NCBI RefSeq assembly: GCF_001469895.1
Contig: NZ_LOPY01000052.1
Location: forward strand, 248,001-312,000
Source of the DNA: Pseudoalteromonas sp. XI10
Lineage (GTDB): Bacteria; Pseudomonadota; Gammaproteobacteria; Enterobacterales; Alteromonadaceae
Direction: 5' to 3'
Length of the DNA: 64,000 nt
In this document: positions 18,120-27,958 of the stretch, in pieces
Layout of the letters: each line of letters starts with the position of its first letter
How positions within the stretch are numbered: position 1 is the first letter of the stretch
Made by a program: the position numbers and the translations under genes
Notes under the pieces: model-generated
What the model saw: only the letters and a program-made list of their open reading frames with translations
Database searches by the model: none
What the model was told of the DNA's origin: nothing

Positions 18120-20435
18120 TTATTTTTTCACTTTTGCATTGGCAAATGCATCAGCAAAGGCATTACCCATGGCAACATTGCCAAACTCGCGTTTTTGCTT
18201 AGGTGCACTTTTCGCTTTCGCAGCTGGCTTAGGTTTGCTAGCTGGTGCGGCTTTATTGCTGGTATCAACATCATCGTCTAAACGCATGGTAAAGCTAATA
18301 CGTTTACGAGCAGCATCTACTTCAACTACTTTTACTTTTACAATATCGCCAGCTTTAACCACTTCACGTGGATCAGAGATAAACTTGTTAGTAATCGCAG
18401 AAATATGCACTAAACCGTCTTGGTGCACGCCCACATCAACGAAGGCACCAAAGTTAGCAACGTTAGACACTACACCTTCTAAAATCATACCTGGTTTTAG
18501 GTCGTTAATAGTTTCAACACCGGCTTTAAATTCAGCTGTTTTAAACTCAGGACGCGGGTCACGACCCGGTTTATCAAGTTCTTTGATAATGTCGGTAACC
18601 GTTGGTAAACCAAATTTTTCGTCTGTGTAGTCGTTTGCAACGAGCTTATTTAGGATGTCAGAGTTACCAATTAGGCTGTTTACATCTAAGCTGTTCTTCT
18701 CGCAGATACGCTTAACAACCGGGTAGGCTTCAGGGTGAACTGACGAGTTATCAAGAGGATCTGAGCCTGTGCTGATACGTAAGAAACCGGCAGCTTGTTC
18801 AAAGGCTTTAGGCCCTAAACGTTCAACTTTTTTAAGTTCAGAACGTTTGCTAAATGAGCCATTCGCATCACGGTAGCTAACAATATTTTGTGCTAACGTT
18901 TTGTTTAAGCCAGATACGCGAGTAAGTAGTGGCACCGACGCCATATTTAAGTCTACACCCACTGAGTTTACACAGTCTTCAACCACTGATGTTAGTGTTT
19001 GACCAAGTTGGCTTTGCGATACATCGTGTTGATATTGACCTACACCGATTGATTTAGGCTCAATTTTTACCAGCTCAGCAAGTGGATCTTGTAAGCGGCG
19101 TGCAATAGACACAGCACCACGTAGGGAAACATCAAGGTTAGGGAATTCATTAGCGGCAAACTCAGACGCTGAATAAACAGAAGCGCCGGCTTCACTAACC
19201 ATCACTTTATTAAGTTTAAGCTCAGTGTTGGCTTTAATCAGTTCTGTTACTAATTTGTCAGATTCACGTGAGGCTGTACCATTACCAATAGCGATTAGCT
19301 CAACTTTATGCTGGCGGCATAATTGCTCAAGAGTACGAAGCGATTTATCCCAATGATTTTGTGGTGCGTGCGGGAAAATCGTTTGTGTTGTTAACAGCTT
19401 GCCTGTGCTATCTACAACGGCAATTTTACAACCAGTACGTAAACCAGGATCTAGACCTAACGTGGTGCGTGGACCTGCTGGAGCGGCCATTAATAAATCT
19501 TTTAAGTTCTTAGCGAAAACGTCAATTGCGCCGGTTTCTGCTTTTTCGCGCATTGCACCTAAAAATTCATTCTCAAGGTGAAGGCTTAACTTAATTTTCC
19601 ATGCCCATTGCACTACACCCATTAACCAAGCGCTTGCAGCAGAATTGCTAACATCTAAGCGATAATGATCGGCAATCATTTGTGCGCACACTTGCGCCGG
19701 ATTTTCTGCGCTTGGCTCTGGGTTGATACTAAGTTGTAATACGCCTTCATTGCGAGCACGCAGCATAGCAAGTGCACGGTGTGATGGTACTTTTTTAAGC
19801 GGTTCTTGATGCTCGAAGTAGTCGCGGTACTTTACACCTTCATTTTCTTGGCCAGCAATTACAGTACTTTCAATCTGACCATGTTGTGCGATATGACTAC
19901 GGAATTTAGCTAGCAGTTTGGCGTCTTCAGCAAAGCGTTCCATTAAGATAAATTTAGCACCATCTAGCACCGCTTTATTATCTGCAAAGCCTGCATCAGC
20001 ATTAATGTAGTCACTTGCTTGTTGTTCAGGGTCGAGACTTGGGTTGTTAAATAGCGCATCGGCAAGCGGCTCAATACCCGCTTCAATGGCAATTTGCCCT
20101 TTTGTACGACGTTTAGGTTTGAAAGGCAGATATAAATCTTCAAGCTCAGTTTTACTGTCAGCGTTATTAATATCAGCAGTTAGCTCGGCTGTTAACTTGC
20201 CTTGCTCTTCAATAGTATTAAGGATAAAGCTACGGCGTTCTTCTAATTCACGTAAATACGATAAGCGCTGTTCAAGTAAACGTAGTTGCGTGTCATCTAA
20301 GCCACCAGTTACTTCTTTACGATAACGGGCGATAAAAGGAACTGTGGCACCTTCATCAAGTAATTTGATTGCAGCAACAACCTGTGGTTGCTGGGCACTT
20401 AGCTCGGTTGCTAAGCGTGCAGAGATATTGCTCAT
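18120..20435 (-). CDS. tex: RNA-binding transcriptional accessory protein Tex
   Basis: Tex (YhgF) is a conserved cytoplasmic nucleic-acid-binding protein related to eukaryotic Spt6, with an effect on transcription. The 771 residues show the family order: N-terminal helical domain, a YqgF/RNase-H-like domain starting [12 protein letters not shown] (about 330), helix-hairpin-helix motifs ([13 protein letters not shown], about 510) and a C-terminal S1 RNA-binding domain ([20 protein letters not shown], about 640-710), ending in an Ala/Lys-rich tail. In E. coli it follows greB; here greB is on the same strand upstream, with two small genes between. Confidence 0.96.
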   Translation of the reverse strand: MSNISARLATELSAQQPQVVAAIKLLDEGATVPFIARYRKEVTGGLDDTQLRLLEQRLSYLRELEERRSFILNTIEEQGKLTAELTADINNADSKTELEDLYLPFKPKRRTKGQIAIEAGIEPLADALFNNPSLDPEQQASDYINADAGFADNKAVLDGAKFILMERFAEDAKLLAKFRSHIAQHGQIESTVIAGQENEGVKYRDYFEHQEPLKKVPSHRALAMLRARNEGVLQLSINPEPSAENPAQVCAQMIADHYRLDVSNSAASAWLMGVVQWAWKIKLSLHLENEFLGAMREKAETGAIDVFAKNLKDLLMAAPAGPRTTLGLDPGLRTGCKIAVVDSTGKLLTTQTIFPHAPQNHWDKSLRTLEQLCRQHKVELIAIGNGTASRESDKLVTELIKANTELKLNKVMVSEAGASVYSASEFAANEFPNLDVSLRGAVSIARRLQDPLAELVKIEPKSIGVGQYQHDVSQSQLGQTLTSVVEDCVNSVGVDLNMASVPLLTRVSGLNKTLAQNIVSYRDANGSFSKRSELKKVERLGPKAFEQAAGFLRISTGSDPLDNSSVHPEAYPVVKRICEKNSLDVNSLIGNSDILNKLVANDYTDEKFGLPTVTDIIKELDKPGRDPRPEFKTAEFKAGVETINDLKPGMILEGVVSNVANFGAFVDVGVHQDGLVHISAITNKFISDPREVVKAGDIVKVKVVEVDAARKRISFTMRLDDDVDTSNKAAPASKPKPAAKAKSAPKQKREFGNVAMGNAFADAFANAKVKK

Positions 20436-20506
20436 GCATAAACCTTTTTAAAAATAGAAAATCAGTAAAACTGAAGATTAATTGCCTGAATAATATCACA
20501 ATAAGA

Positions 20507-20535
20507 AGGCCTTAAAAGCACTGCTTTTAAGGCCT
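20507..20535 (-). terminator. Long hairpin downstream of the CBS gene
   Basis: A 13-base perfect stem (AGGCCTTAAAAGC with its complement) and a three-base loop lie between the end of the CBS gene and the start of tex on the same strand. The T-run after it is weak (CTTATT), so it may be a terminator, an attenuator or an mRNA-stabilising hairpin. Confidence 0.6.
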
Positions 20536-20570
20536 GCAAAAATAGTCTTACACAACGCAGATTTTAACGC

Positions 20571-21152
20571 TTAGTGCGGGTGATCAACCTGCTGTAATAC
20601 TTCACTAAAGCCATTAGCAATTGGGTTGATATTAACAGGGATATGTAATTTTTTAGCGATCTCTCGAGCTGAAATCAAACCACATATTTCTTGTTTAGCA
20701 CTGGTTACTAATAAGAACATCATACCTTGGTGTTCCATGGTTTGCAGTGCATCGCCAATACTTGCGTAGCTGATGCTTTGTAGGCTCACACCAGCTAAGC
20801 TGCTAAGTGGCGTCATTACATCGTGTAAGGTAATTTCGTCACGGTGTAAGTTCAAGCGCTGTGCAAGGATCATAATTTTTGAGCTTTGCAGATCAGCACT
20901 AGAGGTGATACCGAGTAGTTTATCTTCGCTATCAACCACTAAAATAAAATCTGAGCAACAGCTATTTGTTTGCTTTAGAGCATCAACAATAGTGGTACCG
21001 TAATGTGCACGTAAAGGGTCTTTTTTAGTAAAGCTATTAAGTACTTTTAAAGCTGAAGAAGTGAGATCTAGTGTTGGCTCAACTTCATTCACTGCATTAG
21101 ATAATGCGCCATTAGAGATATCTTGAAGACGTAATTCTTTGAAATTATTCAT
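20571..21152 (-). CDS. CBS-domain protein
   Basis: 193 residues with two CBS motifs: one around the FILVVDSEDKLLGITSSADL stretch (about 75-100) and one around MMFLLVTSAKQEICGLISAREI (about 145-170). Paired CBS domains form a module that binds adenine nucleotides or related ligands and regulates partners. There is no catalytic domain attached, so it is probably a stand-alone regulator. ATG 21152 is chosen over 21164 because GGTGA precedes it. The small secreted-protein gene lies upstream on the same strand; the gap of about 50 bases allows an operon. Confidence 0.8.
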   Translation of the reverse strand: MNNFKELRLQDISNGALSNAVNEVEPTLDLTSSALKVLNSFTKKDPLRAHYGTTIVDALKQTNSCCSDFILVVDSEDKLLGITSSADLQSSKIMILAQRLNLHRDEITLHDVMTPLSSLAGVSLQSISYASIGDALQTMEHQGMMFLLVTSAKQEICGLISAREIAKKLHIPVNINPIANGFSEVLQQVDHPH

Positions 21153-21201
21153 TTTGGTCACCATACATTTTAATAAAACTGAAATAGAAAATTTGAGTTA
21201 A

Positions 21202-21507
21202 TTAAAAAGCAGGTGGCCCTCGCTGGTGCGCGCTATAAACAGACACCTTATTACAAGGGTGAACATACGAAACCACACGTGCATCTGGCAGTGGTTGGGC
21301 TACATTAGCAACGAACGCAGGAGTATGTTTATCGAGGTCGGTATCTAAGTTGGCAGGGTCTGCACTATCACACGCAATAAAGTGAGCGGTTGGCGTAACA
21401 CTGTCTGAATGGCTCTCTATATCACTGGCGTAAGATATCAAACTCACACTAATTAATAGTGCGAATACAATGGCATTATTCATTATGCGTTGTATTGCGT
21501 TTGACAT
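21202..21507 (-). CDS. Small exported protein, unknown function
   Basis: 101 residues beginning with a signal-peptide-like region (MSNAIQRIMNNAIVFALLIS...YAS), then a polar mature part of about 70 residues with two cysteines (ACDSADP and HPCNKVS) that could form a disulfide bond in the periplasm. AAGG lies upstream at good spacing, which supports it being real. I do not recognise a family. It precedes the CBS gene. Confidence 0.55.
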   Translation of the reverse strand: MSNAIQRIMNNAIVFALLISVSLISYASDIESHSDSVTPTAHFIACDSADPANLDTDLDKHTPAFVANVAQPLPDARVVSYVHPCNKVSVYSAHQRGPPAF

Positions 21508-21621
21508 ACTTACTACCTTCTAAAACTCAAGTAATGATTTATCTTGAGTAACTTTAGTTATAGATCACATTTTTAGACTAAACAATCACTAATTAACGCT
21601 TTCTGAATTTTCTGGCAAAAG

Positions 21622-22104
21622 TTATTTCGCATCCGGATAAGTTATCTCGTTGATATACCATTCTTTTGCGCCTTCAGGCGTGTTCACCGAAAAATCATCA
21701 TCTACCTGTTTGCCAAGTAGCGCTCGAGCCATAGGTGCATCAATCGAAATGTAATCTTTGCGCTCGTAAATTTCGTCGGGGCCGACAATACGAAAGCGCT
21801 TTGTTTCGCCTTGCTCATTCTCAATTTCGACCCAAGCACCAAAAAACACTTTTCCCGCTTGCTGTGGGTTGTAGTCAACAATTTTAAGATCTGGCATGCG
21901 TTTACGAAGATAGCGTACACGGCGATCTATCTGTCGTAAAACACGCTTATTAAATTGATAATCGGCGTTTTCAGAACGGTCGCCTAAGCTTGCTGCCCAA
22001 GTAACAATTTTGGTAATTTCAGGGCGCTTTTCATGCCATAAGTAATCATGTTCTTGTTGTAATTGCTGATACCCTTCTCGGGTTATTAAATTTGTCTTTG
22101 CCAT
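21622..22104 (-). CDS. greB: Transcription elongation factor GreB
   Basis: GreB rescues backtracked RNA polymerase by stimulating cleavage of the nascent transcript. The 160 residues have the coiled-coil N-terminal domain with the conserved acidic tip region (SLGDRSENADYQFNKR, the D and E reach the polymerase active site) and the C-terminal FKBP-like domain (FGAWVEIENEQGE, RIVGPDEIY). IDRRVRYLRKRM distinguishes GreB from GreA. It is divergent from ompR-envZ, as in E. coli. Confidence 0.96.
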   Translation of the reverse strand: MAKTNLITREGYQQLQQEHDYLWHEKRPEITKIVTWAASLGDRSENADYQFNKRVLRQIDRRVRYLRKRMPDLKIVDYNPQQAGKVFFGAWVEIENEQGETKRFRIVGPDEIYERKDYISIDAPMARALLGKQVDDDFSVNTPEGAKEWYINEITYPDAK

Positions 22105-22270
22105 TTTATTCAGCCTAAAAAGAAAACCAGCCGCAAGGTATAAAAGTCTTTTACCTTTGTCGAGTGGGATTTTGAAATGTTCAGTAACAATCTAAGCGCG
22201 TAATTCGTTTTTTATTCTTAACTTTTTCATTTATATTAATAAGTAACATATTACAAAAAGAATGAAAGTT

Positions 22271-22990
22271 ATGGGACACGAAACGACAAAAGTATTGGTT
22301 GTTGATGACGATATGCGCTTACGTAGTTTGCTAGAGCGTTACCTTGTAGAACAAGGCTTTATTGTTCGCTCAGCAGCAAATTCAGAGCAGATGGATCGCT
22401 TATTAGAGCGCGAGAACTTCCACTTGATTGTATTAGATTTAATGTTACCAGGTGAAGATGGGTTATCAATTTGCCGTCGTTTACGTCAAAAAGAAAATGA
22501 CATTCCAATTGTAATGCTTACAGCCAAAGGCGATGAGGTTGACCGTATAATCGGTTTAGAGCTTGGTGCTGATGATTACATTCCTAAACCATTCAACCCA
22601 CGTGAACTGTTAGCGCGTATTAAAGCAATTTTACGTCGTCGTGCTAAAGAAGTGCCAGGTGCGCCTGCTGCCGAAGAAAACGAAATTAGCTTTGGTGACT
22701 TCACACTAAACCTTGCGACCCGCGAAATGAGCCATGGTGATAAAACAATGTCGTTAACCAGTGGTGAGTTTGCGGTATTAAAAGCATTAGTGACTCATCC
22801 ACGTGAACCGCTTAGTCGCGATAAATTGATGAACTTAGCTCGTGGCCGAGATTACAGTGCGCTTGAGCGCAGTATCGATGTTCAGGTTTCACGCTTACGC
22901 CGTATGATTGAAGTGGATGCTGCTAATCCTCGTTATATACAAACAGTATGGGGCTTAGGCTACGTATTTGTGCCAGACGGTGAAAAATAA
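22271..22990 (+). CDS. ompR: Two-component response regulator OmpR
   Basis: OmpR is the DNA-binding partner of EnvZ, controlling porin and other envelope genes in response to osmolarity. The receiver domain has D12/D13, phosphoacceptor D56 ([11 protein letters not shown]) and K in IPKPFNP; the winged-helix output domain has [21 protein letters not shown] and the wing [12 protein letters not shown]. An ATG three codons upstream (22262) is also in frame, but the family usually starts MG/[13 protein letters not shown], which favours 22271. envZ follows 5 bases after the stop. Confidence 0.96.
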   Translation: MGHETTKVLVVDDDMRLRSLLERYLVEQGFIVRSAANSEQMDRLLERENFHLIVLDLMLPGEDGLSICRRLRQKENDIPIVMLTAKGDEVDRIIGLELGADDYIPKPFNPRELLARIKAILRRRAKEVPGAPAAEENEISFGDFTLNLATREMSHGDKTMSLTSGEFAVLKALVTHPREPLSRDKLMNLARGRDYSALERSIDVQVSRLRRMIEVDAANPRYIQTVWGLGYVFVPDGEK

Positions 22991-22995
22991 CAGTA

Positions 22996-24291
22996 ATGGG
23001 CATGTTTCCACGTAGTGCGTTTGGACAAACGGTATTTTTGGTTGCAGCCCTGCTGTTAATCAATCAAATTGTCTCTTATATCACGGTCAGTTTTTATGTT
23101 GTTAAACCAACTATAGAACAAGTAAACCTGATCCTATCTAAACAGGTGAAAACCGTGTTTATCGAATGGGAAGAAGGGGTTGAGGTAAGCAAAGAAGCCT
23201 CAGACAAGTTTTTTGAGATCACCGGCATCGAAGTGATGACTCAGCGTCAAGCGATGAGTGAAGGGTTGGCTGAAACTCGTGAGTACTCAATGTTATCGCG
23301 CAGTATGTCGAAAGAGCTCAATGGCTCTGCTCGGGTACGAATAAGCCAAACCGATCCACTTGTTTATTGGGTTGAAGCACCGCAAGCACCGGGTTATTGG
23401 GTGCGCGTGCCGCTCACTGGCCTGCAAGAAAACAACCTAAAATTCTTAACCTTTTATTTATCGAGTATTGGCTTTTTAAGTGTGCTCGGTGGTTGGTTGT
23501 TTGCCCGCCATCTAAATAGACCTTTAAAAGCACTGCAACAAGCTGCTGTGAAAGTCGGCGTAGGTGACTTTTCAACTAAGCTAGAAGAGCAAGGCTCTAC
23601 TGAAGTCATTGAAGTAACCCGTGCGTTTAATCAAATGTCGCGAGGTATTGCAGCTCTTGAGAACGACCGTCGGTTATTAATGGCTGGTGTTTCTCATGAC
23701 TTGCGCACGCCGCTTACACGTATTCGCCTTGCCACCGAAATGATGTCGGACGATGAAGATTACCTGCGTGAAGGGATCATTCATGATATTGAAGATATGA
23801 ATGCCATTATTGACCAATTCATTGAATATTTACGCCATCACAAACGTGAAGAACTTGAGCTAGAAGACTTAAACGCGATTGTTTCTGAAGTTGTCGAAGC
23901 TGAACAAAAACATCACCGCACTATTACCTTTAAAGAGAATCCGAGCTTAAGCGAAGTGCCAGTGAGTATGGTAGCAATAAAGCGTGTTGTTACTAATATG
24001 ATTGAAAACGCAATTCGCTATTCAGATGGTGATATAGAGGTTGAAACCCGCGTGAGCAGTAATAAAAAGTTTGCCATGGTCGTGGTTAACGATCACGGCC
24101 CAGGGATCCCTGAAAGCGAACTTGAAACTGTATTTGAACCGTTTAAACAAGGTGATGCTGCTCGCGGTAGCGAAGGCAGTGGCTTAGGCCTTGCGATAAT
24201 AAAACGTATTGTCGATATGCACGGCGGCCGAGTACAACTACTTAATCGCCCAGAAGGTGGCCTAAGCGCGCAAATCTATTTGCCTTTTTAA
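22996..24291 (+). CDS. envZ: Osmosensing histidine kinase EnvZ
   Basis: EnvZ phosphorylates and dephosphorylates OmpR. The 431 residues show TM1 (about 12-33), a periplasmic domain (about 34-150), TM2 (about 155-172), HAMP, the dimerisation helix with phospho-acceptor H234 in [12 protein letters not shown], and the HATPase domain with N box ([10 protein letters not shown]), G1 ([10 protein letters not shown]), F box (FEPFKQGD) and G2 (GSGLGLAI). The gene directly follows ompR in one operon. A terminator lies about 30 bases after the stop. Confidence 0.96.
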   Translation: MGMFPRSAFGQTVFLVAALLLINQIVSYITVSFYVVKPTIEQVNLILSKQVKTVFIEWEEGVEVSKEASDKFFEITGIEVMTQRQAMSEGLAETREYSMLSRSMSKELNGSARVRISQTDPLVYWVEAPQAPGYWVRVPLTGLQENNLKFLTFYLSSIGFLSVLGGWLFARHLNRPLKALQQAAVKVGVGDFSTKLEEQGSTEVIEVTRAFNQMSRGIAALENDRRLLMAGVSHDLRTPLTRIRLATEMMSDDEDYLREGIIHDIEDMNAIIDQFIEYLRHHKREELELEDLNAIVSEVVEAEQKHHRTITFKENPSLSEVPVSMVAIKRVVTNMIENAIRYSDGDIEVETRVSSNKKFAMVVVNDHGPGIPESELETVFEPFKQGDAARGSEGSGLGLAIIKRIVDMHGGRVQLLNRPEGGLSAQIYLPF

Positions 24292-24320
24292 AAAGTATTT
24301 AGCTTTAAGCTATAAGTTTC

Positions 24321-24346
24321 AAGCAGCCCGAGTGGGTTGCTTTTTT
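24321..24346 (+). terminator. Intrinsic terminator of the ompR-envZ operon
   Basis: AAGCAGCCC pairs with GGGTTGCTT (one G-U pair), with a four-base loop and a run of T. It lies between envZ and the convergent membrane-protein gene. Confidence 0.85.
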
Positions 24347-24398
24347 ATGGGTGGAGATTTATAGAGCAGTTAGTTACTTATAATTTAAGTTGCCACAG

Positions 24399-24980
24399 TT
24401 ATGAGTTATCGATAAAACTAGTTTTAAAGTGCTTTCTGGCTTTGAAAGGTGCTGAAGCAATGATGAAATTTAAAGAAAGTAACAAGATAACTATTAAGAT
24501 AGTTAGCCAGTTTAAAGCCATCTGAATGAGAGTTGGTGGTTCATAAAAGCCAAAATGCATGAAATCGGCAATTAAAATTTTATTTTTATAAATTAAGCTG
24601 TTACAAAAATTGCCAAGTGCAAAAAAAGATACACTAACCAGAAATAGCATAGCAGTTATAGTTGCCACTTTGAGCTTTAAAATATTTACCTTTATATGTT
24701 TCGTTAAAAAATATAGAAATACTAAAAACGCAATACTGCTTACAAAGAGCGTGGCACCTAGCCCCAGAGTTAGTAGATTTGAAACCACCCATACTGGCTT
24801 TACAGTTATTGGCAAATCATTCGGATTTATGTCGTCAGTCACTAAAAAGATGTAAATAGACATATAAGTCAAAATACTGATTACAGTGATCGGAATATGC
24901 CAAAGTAATTCACGCTTTTCTTTTTTACGAGCTGTTTTATGTGCGGTATTTCTCTGTGCAAGTCTTTCTAAAGGGTCCAT
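24399..24980 (-). CDS. Four-helix membrane protein, unknown function
   Basis: 193 residues with a charged, Lys/Arg-rich N-terminus (about 1-25) and four hydrophobic segments (about 28-46, 65-92, 100-125 and 155-175). No enzyme or transporter motif is visible. The gene is AT-richer than its neighbours and stands alone between the envZ and GH97 terminators. I see no clear ribosome-binding site, but the long frame with regular topology supports a real gene. It may be a recent or lineage-specific addition. Confidence 0.6.
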   Translation of the reverse strand: MDPLERLAQRNTAHKTARKKEKRELLWHIPITVISILTYMSIYIFLVTDDINPNDLPITVKPVWVVSNLLTLGLGATLFVSSIAFLVFLYFLTKHIKVNILKLKVATITAMLFLVSVSFFALGNFCNSLIYKNKILIADFMHFGFYEPPTLIQMALNWLTILIVILLLSLNFIIASAPFKARKHFKTSFIDNS

Positions 24981-25085
24981 TCTTTACTTACCTGAGTAAT
25001 CATTCAAAAAATTTACCTTTGAGAAAGGTGATTTGCAAGTAACCATAGCCATTACTAGTCCTCCTATTTCTCAAAACAATAAAAA

Positions 25086-25115
25086 AGCGCGACATCAAAT
25101 GCCGCGCTCTTTTTT
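25086..25115. terminator. Intrinsic terminator after the GH97 gene
   Basis: AGCGCGACAT pairs with ATGCCGCGCT (one internal mismatch) around a three-base loop, with A-runs on the left and T-runs on the right. It lies 30 bases after the GH97 stop on the minus strand and can act in both directions. Confidence 0.85.
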
Positions 25116-25137
25116 CTTGAAGCTTAAAACTTACAGC

Positions 25138-27180
25138 TTACATCGCTTTAAATCGAATCGCTGTGCCGCCGCTGGTGGCAAGCTTTAACGTTAGCTTATC
25201 ATCAGCAGTAACAATGCGTTTTTCTACTTTTAAGTCGTAAGGGTTATTTACCCATTCAGCTTTGTCACCGTCACGGTAGATTTGCGCTTCAAACTTTTTA
25301 CCTTTATCTAAGAAGTCTAACTTCACTTCTAAAGTGCGGGCTTTTTCGTCTGTAACAGCACCTAGATACCAGTCGTTACCTGAGTATTGATCACGCTTGC
25401 GTTCTTTACGTGCAAATACAACGTAATCGCCTACTTCACCTTGTAGTGCAATACTTTGTTGCCAATCAGTTGGTACATCCTGAATAAACTGGAATGCATC
25501 TGGCTTCGCTAAGTAGTTACGTGGTAAATCTGCCGCCATTTGAATTGGGCTGTACATTACAACATATAGTGCTAATTGCTTTGCTAGGGTCGTTTGTGGG
25601 CGGTTGGTATCAGCACCTAAACCGTTAAAGCCCATATCAAAAATACCTGGCGTAAAGTCCATTGGGCCTGCAAGCATACGCGTGAAAGCTAGCATTGGAA
25701 TATGCTCTGGTGGGTTCGGCGGTGTACCCCATGCGTTAAACTCTTGACCACGGGCACCTTCACGAGCAATCCAGTTAGGGTATGTACGACGTAGGCCGGT
25801 ATCTTTCACAGGCTCATGCGTGTTGATACTAATTTTATGTTTTGCAGCAAGTTTTACGTTGTGTAGGTATTCATTAACCATGAACTGACCATCGTGCCAC
25901 TCTTTGCGTACAATACCGTTTTCATCGATGCGCTTGATGTTACCACCGTCAGCGACATAACCTGTTTTAACTTGGCTTACATTTGATTTTTCGTATAACG
26001 CAAATGCATCTTCCATTTGGTTACGGTAGTTAGTCACGTTGCCCGAAGTTTCGTGGTGACCAATTAATTGTACGCCTTTTTCTTTGCCGTAACGTGTCAG
26101 CTCTTCAATATCAAAGTCGTCATAAGGTTGTGTGAAACTAAATACATCACCGTTATAGAACCAGTCGCCATCCCAGCCAGTATTCCAACCTTCAACTAAC
26201 ACACCATCGAAGCCATATTTAGCAGCGAAGTCCATGTAATATTTAGTGTTTGCAGTAGTTGCACCATGAATTTTACCGCTACCCCAAGTATTTTCATTGA
26301 TGTGCATACCCCACCAAATACCTACGTATTTACCCGGTTTAACCCAAGATACATCGCCGAGTTTATTTGGTTCGTTTAGGTTTAAGATGATATCTGAGTT
26401 GATTAAATCAACGGCTTCATCACCAATTTGAATTGTACGCCAAGGAGTATTAAATGCGCCGTGCTTTTTAACCGCTACACCGTCTGACCAAGGTGTTAAA
26501 TCGGCTTGGAAAGTACCATCACGACGTTGATTTAAAACCATGCCTGCATAATCAACAAGGGCAGCTTCGTGAATACTGATATGCACACCCTCTTTATTTT
26601 TTATAGTAAATGGTGTGTGCACAAGTGCCGCTTTATGAAGTGGGGTAGTGTTATAAACATACTCATAACGGTTCCAACCACGAGCGGGGATCCACCAAGC
26701 TGTTGCATCTGATGAGTCTGTAATAGCAAACTCTGTAAGCTCTTTAGTGATTTCTACATCATCATAGCCAGCTTGTTTAGGTAATTCGTATCGAAAGCCG
26801 ACACCATCATTAAAAGCACGAAAACGTACTGTAAACGTACCACCTTGTGGTTGTGGCTTTTTAAAGGTAACAGCGATCTCGTTATGGTTATCAACTACCG
26901 TTTGGCGTTCACCCCAAGGTTGCTCCCAACTGCTTTTTACCGAATCATTGATTTGGCTGCTAATTTTGTAACCTTCGCTCATTGCTGGTTGTTTTTTAAA
27001 AACAAGGCCTAACGATGAGTTAGCAATGACTTGTTTACCTGCAAAGCTGATTTCGTAGCTAGGTGTGTGTTGCTCATCTGAGATAGTTACTTTGATCTGC
27101 CCATCAGGTGAACTGACGGTTGTGGTTTGTGCTAGGCAAGTACCTGAAAAGGCTGCTAACATTAAGGCAGTTAATCGCAT
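25138..27180 (-). CDS. Glycoside hydrolase family 97 (alpha-glucosidase, SusB-like)
   Basis: A 680-residue exported enzyme (signal peptide MRLTALMLAAFSGTCLA) of GH97, the calcium-dependent family of SusB. The N-terminal beta-sandwich (about 20-270) is followed by a TIM barrel (VGIWWGMHINENTWG, GFDGVLVEGWNTGWDGDW) and a C-terminal beta domain. The glutamates in NTHEPVKDTG and REGARGQEF are in the blocks where inverting SusB-type enzymes have their catalytic bases, so an alpha-glucosidase is likelier than the retaining alpha-galactosidase branch. Probable role: cleaving maltodextrins in the periplasm. The upstream region shares a 14-bp near-palindrome with that of the pullulanase operon. Confidence 0.9.
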   Translation of the reverse strand: MRLTALMLAAFSGTCLAQTTTVSSPDGQIKVTISDEQHTPSYEISFAGKQVIANSSLGLVFKKQPAMSEGYKISSQINDSVKSSWEQPWGERQTVVDNHNEIAVTFKKPQPQGGTFTVRFRAFNDGVGFRYELPKQAGYDDVEITKELTEFAITDSSDATAWWIPARGWNRYEYVYNTTPLHKAALVHTPFTIKNKEGVHISIHEAALVDYAGMVLNQRRDGTFQADLTPWSDGVAVKKHGAFNTPWRTIQIGDEAVDLINSDIILNLNEPNKLGDVSWVKPGKYVGIWWGMHINENTWGSGKIHGATTANTKYYMDFAAKYGFDGVLVEGWNTGWDGDWFYNGDVFSFTQPYDDFDIEELTRYGKEKGVQLIGHHETSGNVTNYRNQMEDAFALYEKSNVSQVKTGYVADGGNIKRIDENGIVRKEWHDGQFMVNEYLHNVKLAAKHKISINTHEPVKDTGLRRTYPNWIAREGARGQEFNAWGTPPNPPEHIPMLAFTRMLAGPMDFTPGIFDMGFNGLGADTNRPQTTLAKQLALYVVMYSPIQMAADLPRNYLAKPDAFQFIQDVPTDWQQSIALQGEVGDYVVFARKERKRDQYSGNDWYLGAVTDEKARTLEVKLDFLDKGKKFEAQIYRDGDKAEWVNNPYDLKVEKRIVTADDKLTLKLATSGGTAIRFKAM

Positions 27181-27260
27181 TGTTGTTCCTTGGCGGCTTA
27201 TGGTTATGGATTGTTGTCATGTATTCACATACATCCTTAAAGCATAAAGTGACTTGCTGG

Positions 27261-27290
27261 TTAATACGAGAGATCTGCATACGTATTCAA
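27261..27290 (-). promoter_or_regulatory. Predicted promoter of the GH97 gene
   Basis: Read on the minus strand, TTGAAT (27290-27285) and TATTAA (27266-27261) are 18 bases apart and point to the GH97 gene with a leader of roughly 75 bases. The -35 is contained in the near-palindrome at 27276-27289, so a bound protein would block RNA polymerase. Prediction from consensus only. Confidence 0.4.
27276..27289. promoter_or_regulatory. Putative operator TGCATACGTATTCA upstream of GH97
   Basis: A near-perfect palindrome centred on TACGTA, 96 bases before the GH97 start. The same 14 bases occur 101 bases before the TonB receptor gene of the pullulanase operon. Short palindromes with a central CG are typical of LacI-family operators, and a MalR-type regulator is the obvious candidate, but none is encoded in the window. 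Confidence 0.55.
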
Positions 27291-27340
27291 CAAAGTGAAC
27301 GCGGCGATATCCAGCCCAGCACCTAAAAAGGTTTAGCAAA

Positions 27341-27958
27341 ATGACAAGAATAACCCTGTTGCTACTACTATTGTTCAGTCAAAGTTTACTGGCACAGCAG
27401 ATACAGATAGTTGATAAGCAGAATCAACCAGTCAAAAATGCCGTGGTTTGGCTTAAAGGTTCAAAACAAGTTTCAGCTCTTGATAGTCATTACACTATGA
27501 GCCAAAAAAAACGTGCCTTTGTGCCTCATGTGTTGGCAGTGCCACAAGGGGCTAATGTTGAGTTTCCTAACCTTGATTCAATCATGCACCACGTTTATTC
27601 ATTTTCTAAAACAAAGCAATTTGAGTTAAAGCTTTACCACGATAAACCAGAAAAACCGATTAACTTTGCACAATCAGGGGTTGTTGAGCTTGGCTGTAAC
27701 ATTCATGACTGGATGCTGGGTTACATTGTTGTTGTAGATGGGGGGATTTATGGGCAAACAGATGAACAAGGTATGGTTGAGTTACGCTTACCAGAAGGTA
27801 AGTTTACTTTGGCTGTTTGGCATGACCGCTTTAATGATATCAGCACACCAGAAACCATCGATATGACTAACAATACAAAGCTATTGAGCTACCAGCTAAA
27901 ACAAGCCTTATTACCAAAACTAGAATTAAGCAGTGACGAGTTTGATGATTATGAATAA
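27341..27958 (+). CDS. Periplasmic cupredoxin-like protein
   Basis: 205 residues with signal peptide (MTRITLLLLLLFSQSLLA). The pattern FPNLDSIMHHVYSFS ... VELGCNIHDWMLGYIVV, with His, Cys, His and Met in the order of a type-1 copper site, is that of plastocyanin/azurin-like domains often annotated as methylamine-utilisation proteins. A C-terminal carboxypeptidase-regulatory-like beta domain follows (YGQTDEQGMVELRLPEGKFTLAVWHDRF). It may bind copper and carry electrons or sense metal; no amine dehydrogenase gene is nearby. The following barrel gene overlaps its end, so the two are coupled. Confidence 0.75.
   Translation: MTRITLLLLLLFSQSLLAQQIQIVDKQNQPVKNAVVWLKGSKQVSALDSHYTMSQKKRAFVPHVLAVPQGANVEFPNLDSIMHHVYSFSKTKQFELKLYHDKPEKPINFAQSGVVELGCNIHDWMLGYIVVVDGGIYGQTDEQGMVELRLPEGKFTLAVWHDRFNDISTPETIDMTNNTKLLSYQLKQALLPKLELSSDEFDDYE

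Noticed and set aside
18106..18630. 174-codon plus-strand frame opposite the end of tex
   Set aside because: It is the antisense of the Tex C-terminus (Ala/Lys-rich codons give Ser/Leu/Ala reading) and has no ribosome site or family similarity.
25138..27180. GH97 as alpha-galactosidase
   Set aside because: The glutamates in the HEP and REGARGQE blocks fit the inverting SusB type, and the shared operator with the pullulanase operon favours alpha-glucosidase.
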